The notes under the pieces are model-generated. The model saw only the letters and a program-made list of their open reading frames with translations. It was not told the DNA's origin and ran no database searches. Made by a program: the position numbers and the translations under genes. DNA of 64,000 nucleotides, taken from Heliopora coerulea (lineage: Eukaryota > Cnidaria > Anthozoa > Scleralcyonacea > Helioporidae). The stretch's first letter is position 1. Each line of letters begins with the position of its first letter. This document shows positions 41,836 through 53,176 of this stretch, in pieces. Where the stretch lies: positions 1 to 64,000 of the forward strand of contig JASJOG010000281.1 of assembly GCA_030142905.1 (NCBI GenBank), given 5' to 3'.

Positions 41836-43400
41836 ATCAAATGTTGTGGAGTATTTATCATTTTTGTTCGTTGTCAGGGATTAATATGACGGAGACAAAA
41901 TAGTGCACATGTATAGCTACCATTTTGCATTAACAAAATCCAAACAACCCTGCCATAGAGACTCATGATTAAGGTTGCTGTTTAATTTGTTGCTTTATAA
42001 AAGTTCGTAACCTTGATGGAAGAAATTTCTACTGTCTGGAGGGAGGAGGGTAAAATTTAGTTCAGATATCCGGAGAAGGCAGTAGAAATTAACTTTTTTA
42101 TCAATACTTGTTGACAACCTGTTAATTAATTTTCACAAATGAGTTTACACAGAACAATTTCAGGTCATTTTGACATGTTTGGTTTTCTAATCTATCAGTT
42201 TTGACTTGCATGTATGTAAAACATCATCTGCATATCACTCAAGTGTTTTCAAAGCAGTTTTTCCTGTACACATCACAAAGCCAAAAATGATCTGCAGTGA
42301 TGAGTCGGGCTGCATGTTATCTGAATTTCAACACCTTCAAAAGTAATTTACTAGTATAAGATAAATCTTGGATTGGTCAGGCTTTTTTATATACACTACG
42401 CAGTTGTTGAATTTAATTCAGTGAAATGTGACAGCAAATATAATGTTGAAAGCTACTTGGCAAATTCAAAAGCTTATTGTGGAAATTGTTGAAAGAAAGC
42501 TTTTGAATTGTTTAACCAGGAGTTGTTATTATAGGAACTCAGAGAATTTTGGTCTTGGAGAAACCTTTTTTCAGTGGTTTAAAACAATTTTTTATATAGG
42601 GTAAATGTTCCCCTATTACGAATACAAACAAGTAATAAAAGTCCCTGGGTTACACTTTTAAGTATTTGTAGTACGTTTAAATATAATCAGCAATACACAT
42701 TGTTACGGACTCAGACATTGATGATCACCTGATCACTAGACTGTAAAGGCTCTGAAATTGACATTGAATAATTTAAATAGCTAGGATTCAAATTGTTAAA
42801 AAATCTCCTGACCTTGCCATGGATACTGGTATATGTGTCAAAGTGATGTTGATTTGATTGTACTGAGGAAATAAACTGTTGAAATTGTCTTGCCTTTTCA
42901 TTAATTGTTTATGTTACTGTTACTGCCTAGAGAAAGCGCTATTTGTACTTCATGGATGACGTAATTCATGAGGTATAGCAGTGAGGTTCAATTCACTCAG
43001 TTGGTCAATGGACTCGGGAGCTCGGCGAGGAGGGGTTTGTTGAATACTTGTGATTAACTTTGGTTGATTCCATTTAATCATGGTGAGAAATAATGGACAC
43101 GCATGCGCGTATCGCTTGCCGACTTAGCAAAAATTTGATCTGAATTCTTATGTGAGATTCATAGGGGTTGCAATGGGAAAATGGAAATATATCTTCATAG
43201 TACCTTCAATTTTGCAGTTATCTACAAGTTTCAATCTGTTATAAACAATACAACTTGTAGGGTTCTTAAATATTTTAAGAAACATTTCATAGACGTTAAG
43301 ATCGTTGTAGATTTCGATATAAAATTTAGACTGCCACTACAGCAGGCGCTAATATGGTGAACCAAAAATTGACTGACCCTTCTCTTTGCAATTTCCAAAC
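41836..43400. other. No recognised gene
   Basis: AT-rich, with only short ORFs; nothing I can assign. Confidence 0.45.
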
Positions 43401-43870
43401 ATCAGACTACATGAGGCATCTTCGAACTCGTTTCAATCCTGTTTGAGTAGGGTATGAAACCTCGTATTGCACTGTATTCTTCGTCCTTCATTCTCACTTG
43501 TCTTCGTTGCGGTTTGTGATCTTAAAGTTTGGCTGGTTATATGAGGAGATGGAAGCCATTTTTCTGATACGCGCGAGAATTTTGCTACATGGAACCTGGG
43601 TACTAGTTTCTCATTCATGTCCACCATTTCTTGCCATGGTTGTGGTCCTGTTCCCAAGCATGTTTAGCCACAGAGGATTTTTCAACCTGCGCTTTGCAGC
43701 AGTTATTCATGTGTTCTCTGATTCTAGTTTTTAGGTTACGTTTTTTTTCTCCAATATATACAAGACCACATTCACACGGGATCTTAAAAACCCTAGGTTT
43801 TAGCGTAGAACGGGTTTTGTCCTTACGGGTTGCAAGTTGTTGGCATAGTTTACGTTCAGTGCTGAGGACG
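43400..43870 (-). pseudogene. PLE GIY-YIG fragment (a further subfamily)
   Basis: Minus strand: STLKPRVFKIPCECGLVYIG, then EKKRNLKTRIREHMNNCCKA and VEKSSVAKHAWEQDHNHGKK form a GIY-YIG nuclease core with the CECG cysteine pair, Tyr and Arg helix. A frameshift near 43640 is followed by FHVAKFSRVSEKWLPSPHI in another frame. No RT is seen upstream, and no ribozyme end was found. Confidence 0.75.
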
Positions 43871-43919
43871 AAAGCTCAGCAGTTATCAAAAGATATTAAT
43901 ACTTGGAAGTAAACTCAAA

Positions 43920-44447
43920 TTATATGAAATAAATCTAATACTCCACGCAAAGCTTCAAAGAACAGAATACATCATTGTTGTCATGACGACCTGTTGTCAT
44001 GAATAACTTTTGTGGTAACATTTTTTTCAACTTATCATATGACGCATTCACAAAAATATTTATTCTTCAATTTTGAAAGAAAGTATGTTGAGCCACCTTC
44101 ATTGTGACTAAAAAGGATGTATTTTTGTTTTGTTTGTTTGGTTTTTTTGGGGGAGTTGGGAAGTTCATCTCCTGAGAAATTCTTTCTCCTTGCATGGTTG
44201 AAAAATATTTGTATGTAAACAATGACTGAAACTTTCAAATAATTCTTTTAACTGCCCCTACCTAATTCCAAGATATTTGCGTGTGATTTCGCTTTGTTAT
44301 TGGATGAAATACAAACGTTCTTAAGTAACAAACTACCAGCGAATGAATCTCTTATAATTTGTGTAATAGGAAAAGATTCGCTACATTTCTGGAGGGACAA
44401 TGTCATAAAACTTTAGTTTGACTTCATTTATGTTTGTTTCGTGAAAG
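43920..44447. other. Upstream of the VAMP-like exon; no exon recognised
   Basis: The expected N-terminal exon of the synaptobrevin-like gene (Gln-rich start of the SNARE helix) is not seen here. A minus-strand HARRKNFSGDELPNS stretch (44035-44238) looks like decayed repeat sequence. Confidence 0.4.
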
Positions 44448-44526
44448 GTTGTGGATATTATGAAAGATAATATTGACAAAATATTAGAAAGAGACGCCAA
44501 GCTTTTAGAATTGGATGACAGGGCAG
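44448..44526 (+). CDS. Synaptobrevin/VAMP-like R-SNARE, SNARE-helix exon
   Basis: After the acceptor GTTTCGTGAAAG the exon reads VVDIMKDNIDKILERDAKLL then ELDDRA, and ends G|GTATGT (phase 1). This is the central part of the R-SNARE motif of synaptobrevins: the zero-layer Arg sits in LERD, flanked by the hydrophobic layers. Entry at VVDIM matches an exon border expected for VAMP genes, so an upstream exon with the first SNARE layers must exist but is not found. R-SNAREs sit on vesicles and zip with Q-SNAREs to drive membrane fusion. Confidence 0.85.
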
Positions 44527-45712
44527 GTATGTGTTCATATAAGTATGATACGTAAAATTAGGGATGGTGTCTCAACGAGCAACATGGGTTTCCATACCAC
44601 GATTGAACCAAGTCTCCAGTCCTCACAGTCTCCAGTTCCACTATATCTTACCGGACAATGCATAACATCCTACTGGGTCTTAGCCTTTGTTTGGTCGGGT
44701 ACATATTAAAAACTATCGTTATTATCAGGAAGGAAAACGAATCATGCGGGATAATTTTTGGTCCTGTTTTCATGGAAACCTTGTGCTGCTGTTCACTTTC
44801 GCTAGAACAGTATTTTTACTTGTAACTGTTTAATGTTGAACAGCAAACTTTAGTGAGTGAAACTTTACAGTGGCAATAAGAAATTTCTGTGAAAGTGTCA
44901 CCATAATATGCTGTATAATGTTTAATCGCTCAAGTTTAAGTTTAAGCTGTAAAATTTTGAAAGAGCCTTGTCATGTTTGCCATTTGATAAAACTCTTTAG
45001 TGCTATTTGCTAGTGAATAAAAAACATCTACTATAAATAAGAAATTGTGAACGTTTCGAAATTGAAGCCTTTTTAGATGAAAAGACATTGCGTAACCGTA
45101 GTTCCAAGCGGGATTCAGGGCGAAGCGATGGATCAAAATGAAATCAGAATTTGGGGTTGAAAATCTTGGTATGGGTTTTGTTTCAAGAAATGGATAACAT
45201 GGGGTCAGTTAACGTCAACATGAACATTAACACTATCCGGTGCATGACGCTCTATTCGGCAGTAAAATTTAAATTAAAGATTTTGTTGAAAGCCTGAACA
45301 GCATTGATCACTCACTAGGACTTACCCATTGAATGAGCTGGCCAACCATCCTGTAAATGGCTCCAGGTCATGTTAATTGATCGGTTGCCTCTGAGAAAAG
45401 TTGTAACAAAGAGGTGTGTTTATTTTAAAAAAATGACCGGTTAAAGTCTCCGGGAGATTTGAATAGATTATCAGGGGGCTGTTAGCGAACTAGCTCTAAG
45501 AACGCCCAGTCTGCACGCTTGATGAAGTCAGATGAACTTACCTGATTCCAATCTGTAACAAGAGAAGCGATTTTTTTGTCAGAATCATTTATGTAAACGT
45601 TTATGTAGAGGAATATAAAATAAGTGAATAAGAACATTCCATTGAAGTTTGATTTCTTTATATACTTTTATTGTGATAATTCAGTTTATTTGTATCCTCT
45701 GTTGTTTTTAAG

Positions 45713-45792
45713 ACCGATTGCAAGTTCATGCTCCTCGGTTTGATACAGGCAAACAGCCAAACACACCAAGAAAGTGGTGGCAAAATTGTAAG
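45713..45792 (+). CDS. Synaptobrevin/VAMP-like, juxtamembrane exon
   Basis: Acceptor GTTGTTTTTAAG, phase 1 start giving an Asp codon across the junction, then RLQVHAPRFDTGKQPNTPRK and WWQNCK, ending AAG|GTATGG in phase 0. It has the same length as the VAMP segment between DDRA and the membrane anchor, and keeps the diagnostic WW..NCK juxtamembrane motif. The middle is odd: prolines (APRF, QPNTPR) replace helix-forming residues, which would break the end of the SNARE helix. This points to a diverged or decaying paralog. Confidence 0.8.
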
Positions 45793-48700
45793 GTATGGTA
45801 GCCAAGCATCATAGTTAACCAAATATAAGGATGAGAATAATTTTCAAGTAAATTAACTTTACTACATTTAAAGGTGTTTTTTTTTTAGAAGAGTTAAGTT
45901 GTTATTTTGTGTTAACTGTGACGTTAATGACAGAAACATTGATTATTGTAGCTATGGTTTTATGTAGATTTTATCAGAAATAATTAGTGCGAGGGATGAA
46001 CGTTATCACTCATTACCAATCAAATGTACCTACATCTGAAATTAACAACTTTGCGTTCAACCTTTTCGGCCTAATATATGAGCAAAGTTTTGTACACATT
46101 CAAGTGCACCTGAGGTGAAACGTTGTAGATTGCTTTCACGTACTCGAATGCAATGCAACAAGATCCTTTTTACATTTTATGTATACAGGGTTCCAGTCGA
46201 CTTGGTTTCGGAGCATCCCCCGATCCTCTTATCCTCCCAGTTCGACGTATCAACAATCAATTATCCAAAATTAGCCAATCAGAATTTCACGTTCTTTAAT
46301 AACACAGTGGAGAATTAGTTAGCTTGTTTTGGCGATGAGTTTCTTATACTGCAATCATTGAACTGGCCACGCTGGCGAAAATATTTCAGTATAAACTGTC
46401 AACACATAAGTAGTTCGCATCCAATCTGAGCTATATACACTTTTCACGTTAAATCGTTAGAATTTCTTAAGACTTTTGTGCAGATAGGGCCAGCAAATCC
46501 CATGATCTTTAAATTCTAAAACACAAACTAGGAGTACGAATACGCACCATCCCTCGCTCACTATTTCGTCATATCCCTTTAGAATGTGAACGAATTTTAC
46601 TGGTTTTAAAAGCTGTCAAGGAGCTTAAGGCTTTAACTTAGTTGACAAATCGCCGTTATTAGGACTGGTATATTAAAAAAATATTAATTGGTAACCGAAA
46701 TCACTTTAAAAACAATGAAAATTAACGATTACAACGGACAAGTCATCGAAGATCTTCTATCCCCCTCCCCACTCAGACCTTCGTACCTCATCAGTCTACT
46801 ACAAAAAAAACGCTATTAGATTTACACCAAGCTCAGAAAAAAAAATACGAAAGCAATAATCAATGGCGTAAATCCTGGGGGGGATTGGGGGACATATCCC
46901 CCCCACTTTTTGGACAGAGGGGGATACATATATAATTATCCCCCCACTTTTTGCAAAGTTCATGACAACTGAAGCCTAATTTCTGTTCCCTCGGTGCTTA
47001 TGGTTCCCTGTTTACCTTTACGATTTTCCAATATAACCTTTTTCAGCCCCAATTCTTACCTAGGTATTGTTGGCTCGAATACATGACAAATCATGAAAAT
47101 TTGCCAAGTTATTTTACAGTCCGATCGTTCTTCTTTGGACGCCATTTTGTAAACAATCGGAAATACCTTGTTTAGTCATACTATAATCTCTTTATTGCTG
47201 TTTGGAGGAAATACATGGCTTCGTTTCGATTGAAAAAAAAAGGTATGAATGTTGTTCCAAAGAAACAATCTCAGAATGCCGGAAAAGGGATTTCATAAAC
47301 ATTAGATTTAAAAAAAAAAACTTTCAGAAGGAATGCTTCCACATTACTTGGCGGCTCCGTCCCCCCACTTTTAGGAAGCGATTGTCGCCCTTGGCAATAA
47401 CATTAGGAGAAGACGCCAGTGCGGATGCAGGACTGAAATCAAGCAGAATCCTCCAAAAGTGAAAAAGTCAAGGCATCATATTATGTACACGAAATATTTT
47501 GTATCTCTTCAGAGAAATTATTTTGAAGCGTCAGGGGAGATCGTGTTAGACCTAGGTATGAGGTTTTCCTTACGGACGTCATATAAAGTACCTTTATAAA
47601 AAAAGTAGAACTACCCGCACTAAAATCGATTAAATCCTTTAAAAAGTGCTTGCTAATACTTCAGTTGTTGACATTACGGTCGTCTACTAGTTTTGATCAA
47701 GCTGTTTCTTTGGAGAGGGAAGGGCTGGGACCGAGCCTTGGTTGAAAGATGATAACAGAAGATTGTAGACGCTGAATGGTTAACCCTGTGATAATAAAAG
47801 TTTCCTCTTCTATGCTATCCTACTTTTGGTAGTAAAGCTTGTGCAACTGGCTGTTTGTTCTCCAAACGTCCGTTCCCTATACAAAGTGCTAACGGTGAGT
47901 TAGCGGAATCGTCTGAAAAATCACAACTTGGTTCATAAATATACTGGAAATACATACATGTCAGGGGGTTGTAAACATTTTCATTCAAAAGAATCCAGTT
48001 ATCTCTATTTGTAGCCCAGTCCACAATCACTGGACTCGCGCGTAAGGGCTCTAAATCGGGAATTAGAAATTTGATGAAAAGTTTTCGGTCTCAAATTAAT
48101 CTGCCACAATCCAAATTTTTTACAGGATTCCTATAAGTCCTTGTTTATTCTTAGACTTCTGAACATTGAACGAATGTTTAAGAACAAGAGAAAGAATGGC
48201 TTTTTGTCAGTAATTCTACCGAAACAGTTTATTATTGTCTTGCAGCCAATTACACAAGTTTTTGCCATGAATATTTAGATTTTGTATATTGGAGTATCAG
48301 GCGGAGCGCCACAATGTTTCGCCTAACTTGTAGCCTGAATGTCTGCGTAACCCTTATGAAGTGTTTTTACTGATTGTTCGGCCTCACAGTTTAGATTAGA
48401 TTGCTCACTGTTCAGGCGAGGAACCTTTCTACATTATGTTCAAAACTTGGCCAATGAGTTCGAAATTTTAATGAGCAGATAGTCAACAAGGGAGAATCAC
48501 GAGATTACTATTGCTAGTAGACGAAGAGGGTGAGTAGTCGAACTATTTTGGTACAAATTTGGTAAACATGATAGGTCAGTTTGTATTGGGAGGATACTTT
48601 AGACTAGCTCATAGTATTCTGTTTGTTCTTGGTAGATGGTGAAGAGTAGGATGACCAATGAAATTCACTTATTTTTTTATGAAAATCAGTAAGTTTATAT

Positions 48701-48797
48701 TAATTTTAGATTATGGGACATCGAAACTTTTAACTGGTAAATTGTTTAGTAGAATCGCGTATTTTTAGGTTATAATGTTATGCTTTCTTTGTTTTAG
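45793..48797. other. Intron of the VAMP-like gene; repeat traces
   Basis: Contains three CCCCCCACTTTT-type words (about 46896, 46942, 47362), suggesting a diverged repeat family. A minus-strand ORF 48030-47815 (contains EPSCDFSDDSANSPLALCIG) is not recognised. Confidence 0.4.
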
Positions 48798-48848
48798 AAA
48801 TGCGTTATCCTTTAGTTGTTATCGTCGTTATAATCACTGTTGTTGTGA
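48798..48848 (+). CDS. VAMP-like terminal exon: transmembrane frame versus CaaX-like frame
   Basis: Acceptor TTTCTTTGTTTTAG before 48798 and donor GTGA|GTAAGT after 48848. One frame, starting at the ATG at 48800, gives MRYPLVVIVVIITVVV, a good transmembrane anchor at the place where VAMPs have theirs. However, exon 2 ends in phase 0, and phase-0 joining reads Lys-Cys-Val-Ile-Leu-stop (48798-48815). The last four residues form a CaaX-type prenylation signal with Leu, the geranylgeranyl class. The two readings need different upstream phases. An unseen exon, a mutated splice site or a decayed gene could explain it. Confidence 0.6.
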
Positions 48849-49945
48849 GTAAGTACAATAGCATGTTAACGTTTATGCCTGTCTTTCATTTATACATGTT
48901 ATTACCCTCCAATTCATATGAAAAATATGCAGTCAAATGCGCAAATCAGCAAAGTAATTAATATTGTAGAAATAATGGCAGGTCCAGAGCCAAACTCAAA
49001 GAAGGAAATCGGAATTTTTTTGAGAAAACTAGTAAAGACGGCCTCCATAGTTCACATTTTTCTACCTGATATTTAAGATAAGTTTTTGTTCGAGATTTCG
49101 CTTTGGTTGGGCAGTTACTTTTTTGTCTGCCGGCTTCACTTAGACCGTGTTCGGCCCTTGTAAAACAAAACGAACGATATAACTGCGTCAGGCAGTAATT
49201 CCCAGTTTTGGATATCAGTCTCGAGGATAATATCGTTAGCACTGATGTTTCAAAGAATGTAACGTACACTAAGCCTAAGGTAAGTTTCTTAGTTATCTTT
49301 GTAATCTTCGGGATGTGAGTGAACAAGCAAGGAGTATCCCTGTGCTATGTTTCAGAATGGAAAAGGTCACAGCTGTCGCTTAGGAGCATATAGAACGGTG
49401 TCTTGATGACAATATCGTTCAAACAATTCTGATATTATTTGAAAGTATTTTTCACAAGAGAAAGAATGGTGTTTTCAGTTAGGCAGTTGCCTTCCCGGTC
49501 CAGAGATATTCACGTTTTTGAAACATGTAAATAAGATGTTTTATGACGCCCTGCATTTTTCGCGAGAAAATTACAATTCGTATAAGAACGAATATCTTCG
49601 GAAATTAGTCGAAAGCACTTAGTTTTCCGCCGGATTAAAGTTACTTTGGTCACTTGTGAGAAGACTGTTATCCAAATTAACTCTACCAAGCACCGCAAGT
49701 TTATTCCTGATACTTCGGTTGCCTCCTGCAGTAATTATTTTGCACTACCACTGTGCCACTGAGCCTATTGACGTTGTGGAAATCAGGGCTTCAAAACTTT
49801 ATTTGAAATACCACTTTCTATGAATTTCCTGAAGGGAGTCCATGCGTGCTGATTTAATCCTTGTATGTATGAACTTTCCCCTGCCATCTGTTGTGCTCAT
49901 TTAATCTTTTGTTTGTTCAATTATAATTTGTCGTTGTACGTCAAC
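48849..49945. other. No recognised gene
   Basis: Would contain the VAMP 3' end if the transmembrane frame is used; no short C-terminal exon could be chosen with confidence. Confidence 0.4.
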
Positions 49946-49946
49946 C

Positions 49947-50300
49947 GTAGGTAGGTAGGTAGGTAAAACTTTATTTAAACACGCTAGCCTCGATCAACAT
50001 AATACCCTGCTTTCCACGAGGGGCGTCACTCATTAACTATATACAAACTGAACTATATACAAGTTTAGCAATATAAGCAAAGATTAAACTATATAAAGAT
50101 TAAATAAAGCTTAAATTAAAAATTGGATCGATCCAATAACAATCACGTCAGACGTATTTTCTTTTTAAAAGAAAAAAGAGTTTCAGACTTTTTAAAATCT
50201 TTAGGAAGATGATTCCACTGCATGGCACCACTATATCGAAAACTTTTCTTCAGTATACATGAAAGGATTAAAAGGATTTCTCCATAATTCTGAATGTAAT
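49947..50300 (-). mobile_element. LINE 3' end fragment
   Basis: Minus strand: FSISGAMQWNHLPKDFKKSE then TLFFFKKKIRLT and a stop (about 50245-50145) is the typical GA..WN.LP......F.K C terminus of CR1/L2/Rex-type LINE proteins. A 3' UTR follows, containing AATAAAG and ending in a (TACC)n tail, seen on the plus strand as GTAGGTAGGTAGGTAGGTA at 49949-49967. Confidence 0.7.
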
Positions 50301-50913
50301 ATCACGTGTTAACTAAATATCCTCAAATATCTCAAGAGTTTTGCTAATAATTCGTTTGCGAATACGTCCCAAAGACTTACCCTGATGGATTCGATTCATG
50401 AGGATGACAATCCCAAGCAAACATCGTGTCAGTGTAAACGTATCGTTAGGATCTCGACGAATTTTCATCATACAGATGAATAGCTTCATGTCTAAAATAT
50501 GCCTGTTTTTATTTTCACCTGTTTTAGTTTAAATCTAAATTTCAACTGATCTAGTTTAAATAATTCATATAAGGATTCTATTCCACGTGAACTTAAGTAA
50601 TTTCTGGCTTTTCAATTTATTTGTGAGGGATGTCGTATCAGAATTAAACAAGCTTTACACATTACCAAAACTAGCCCAGAACTTAACGCCAAGTCCATCG
50701 TTTATTTGAACACTATATTTAACTTGTAATTCTTACCGCGTCTCTTCCTTATTTCTTTTGTTAGATCTTCAACCACGCATTACGACGGTATTACCTTCCA
50801 CAATGTAATTAGCCTAATCCTACACCTGATTTATCGTGCTTAGAAACCTTTATTTGGAGACTCGTATGACTCTGTAATTCCAGTTACCATATTTTAAGCA
50901 TTTAGACTAGTTA

Positions 50914-50975
50914 TTAATTGTACTGAAGAAGGCATATACATGTACTGTACTTGCCGAAACATGTCAACAATTAAA
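50914..50975 (+). ncRNA. Solo PLE end with hammerhead-like motif
   Basis: CTGAAGA 50923-50929, stem II GGC/GCC, GAAACATGTC 50956-50965 (stem III ACA/TGT, cleavage base C), stem I TTGT/ACAA after one mismatch. All core boxes are intact. No PLE protein lies next to it. Stem III is longer than in the other copies. Confidence 0.6.
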
Positions 50976-52060
50976 AAAGTTGTAGTTTATATGACGACTA
51001 TGAATCCAGAATACAGGTGTCACAATTGAATACTTTTCAGTATTCAAATTTTCAGTTCCAGGGACATAAATACCTTAAAAAATTGGTACTTCCAGTACGA
51101 TTCTCGCACAGACTTTCACAGTCCAATATGTAGGGTTTGAACGATATTGATATGTGTATGTTCATACATGCCACGCAATAATTTACCAGTTCTGGTTATA
51201 GAATCGGATTTGCTCTTGAAATATTTGGCCGATTTTGATGACGTGCGTTTTAAAATTTCTTGTCATAATTTAACCAGACTGCTGGAGTTTTTTGGGTTTT
51301 ACTTTGATACTACGCAAGACTTTGTATTGCAAGTCAATCTGTTCCCTAGTGGAATATCCCACGTGCTGCAATTAATCACCAAAGCTGTAATCTGAGATCC
51401 TTGCTATCATATAGGCAGCAAAAGCTGAGGACATTTAAAATGTGTTCCCCAACGTTTTACTGATTTTAATTTTGTTTTTTCAAATTCCTTTCCTTTAAAT
51501 TTGCGTTATAATGGATAGGTAAGACAAATAAACGCCCGAGAAAATAGGAGTCTTCTTCTCTCAAATACTTACTATCAGGTTATGATAAACTACATTTCTC
51601 ATTCATTTGAAGTCTTTAACAAGGTATATACTTTTGTATTGTAGTGTACTGTACATTAGTTCCTTTTGCCAAGTAAGTAGGGTGAACTTAATGTCAAGGA
51701 CTGTCGGAGTATTTTTCGGTTTTGTGTACAAACATAGAAAGTTTAAATAAAAAAGTTCATGAGTTTGTGATATTACGCACATTTGTCCTTCAAGTAGTGG
51801 TTGTAGAAAAGAAATAGATCCTCTGTTGACCTTTGTAGTAAAACCTCAACAATGGCGGATCCTGGATGTTCGTAAAAGCGGATCCAACCTAAAAGTCTTA
51901 TAAGGTTTAGCGGAAGATTACGATTCAGACATACTGGAGCAAATAAACCACGCCTAGTATAGAACTGAGCTAAAGTGAACTGTAAACAGTTGTAAAACTA
52001 TTCTAACACGAATGTGTTGGCGACCTTAAAAAGTTGTTAAAATGCTGATATTGTTTCAGA
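50976..52060. other. No recognised gene
   Basis: An 82-codon ORF (51147-51395) shows no recognisable domain. Confidence 0.4.
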
Positions 52061-52062
52061 AT

Positions 52063-52352
52063 CATTCCCAAGGTAACATGAACAGAGTATTTCATGAAAT
52101 GAGCCTACAGTGCTAAAGTCAACAAGAAAAGTTGACTGGAAGGGGATTCGAACTCCCATCTTCGGGTAACCGGAGAGCTGCTCTACCAGTTGAGCTATCG
52201 CGTCAACAGGGAACAGTATGTTCCTTTAATCCAATTGAAGTGCACGAGCAATTCACGCAACAACATAACATTCGATATCCGTGAGGATGTGCAGTGTTTT
52301 GACTCTATTTCAGAATCATCCTCATGGTAACATGGACAGAATATTTCATAAG
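52063..52352. repeat. About 50-bp direct repeat flanking a tRNA-like sequence
   Basis: TTTCAGAATCATTCCCAAGG at 52058 and TTTCAGAATCATCCTCATGG at 52307, each followed by GGTAACATG.ACAGA.TATTTCAT, are diverged direct copies about 250 bp apart. Confidence 0.7.
52137..52207 (-). tRNA. tRNA-derived pseudogene or SINE head
   Basis: Minus strand begins GACGCGATAGCTCAACTGGT and carries an A box (TAGCTCAACTGG) and a B box (AGTTCGAATCCC). The D arm GCTC/GAGC pairs well, but the acceptor stem has two mismatches, the T stem one, and the anticodon stem GCTCT/CCCGA does not form. No anticodon can be assigned, so it is not a working tRNA. The RNA polymerase III boxes fit a tRNA-derived SINE. Confidence 0.6.
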
Positions 52353-52879
52353 TTATTCTTTTCATGCTGGTATTAATTGTGGCGTATTTTAGTACCGACT
52401 AATTTTTCGAAACTTGCCTTGGAAAAGCCCCAGCCAATCCGAAACGCGGAAAAAACTATTTTCGTCCAGTAGGGAACTCGAAACTTGTTTTTTACACATT
52501 TTCATCATTGAAAGAAATTCTCAAAACAGCGTACAACATTGGAGTCACCTTTTTTACAGTATTTTGGCAACTTGTTTGTAAATGTAATACCCAAGCACTT
52601 CCTAGGGGTGGATCCAGAGTAGTGCCACTAGTTTCCAGAAACTAGTCCCAAATTGATGAAAGGGAGAGAAAAAATCTTTTTTCTTATATCACAATTCGTC
52701 TGAAAATAATGAATAGTACTATCTATTGCTGAGTGATTTAATCTGTTATCAGCATTTCCTGCTTTAAAACTGTTATTTTTATCCCGAAACCCGTTCGGCT
52801 ACTTCTCCCTGAGATAAAACCCTTGAAAAGGGTTGTTTACGCCGTGCTATGAGCGCCGTGTGCACTCGCGTGGAACGCT

Positions 52880-53040
52880 TCGTGTGGAAACTAGTGGGGC
52901 ACTAGTGCATTCGTGTGGAAACTAGTCAGAATCTTCTTCTGATTGGCTAGCCAATTACGGGCACTAGTCAGAACTTTCCCTCATTGGCTAATGACGCTAA
53001 TCTAATTTTTGGGCACTAGTCAGGCACTAGTCAAAATTTA
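52880..53040 (+). repeat. Subterminal ACTAGT repeats of the hAT element
   Basis: GGGCACTAGT occurs at about 52898, 52969, 53016 and (GGCACTAGTC) 53027, with GTGTGGAAACTAGT at 52881 and 52914. These are likely transposase binding sites. Confidence 0.6.
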
Positions 53041-53176
53041 AAAATAGGACCCGGTCAATTCGTAGGGATTTCACTTTATACGGATTCATGCGAAGTGATA
53101 AAATGTTTGTCGAATGGCGACGTTTGCCGTACCTCGTGGTTAACCTGTAGTTCCAAAGGTAGACTGTTCTTCTTTT

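Noticed and set aside
43498..43912. Plus-strand ORFs 43498-43734 and 43631-43912
   Set aside because: Antisense to a recognisable GIY-YIG segment on the minus strand.
47815..48030. Minus-strand ORF with EPSCDFSDDSANSPL
   Set aside because: Reads somewhat protein-like, but no family, splice context or partner exon could be supported.
52137..52207. Functional tRNA gene
   Set aside because: Acceptor, anticodon and T stems contain mismatches and no anticodon can be placed; called tRNA-derived instead.
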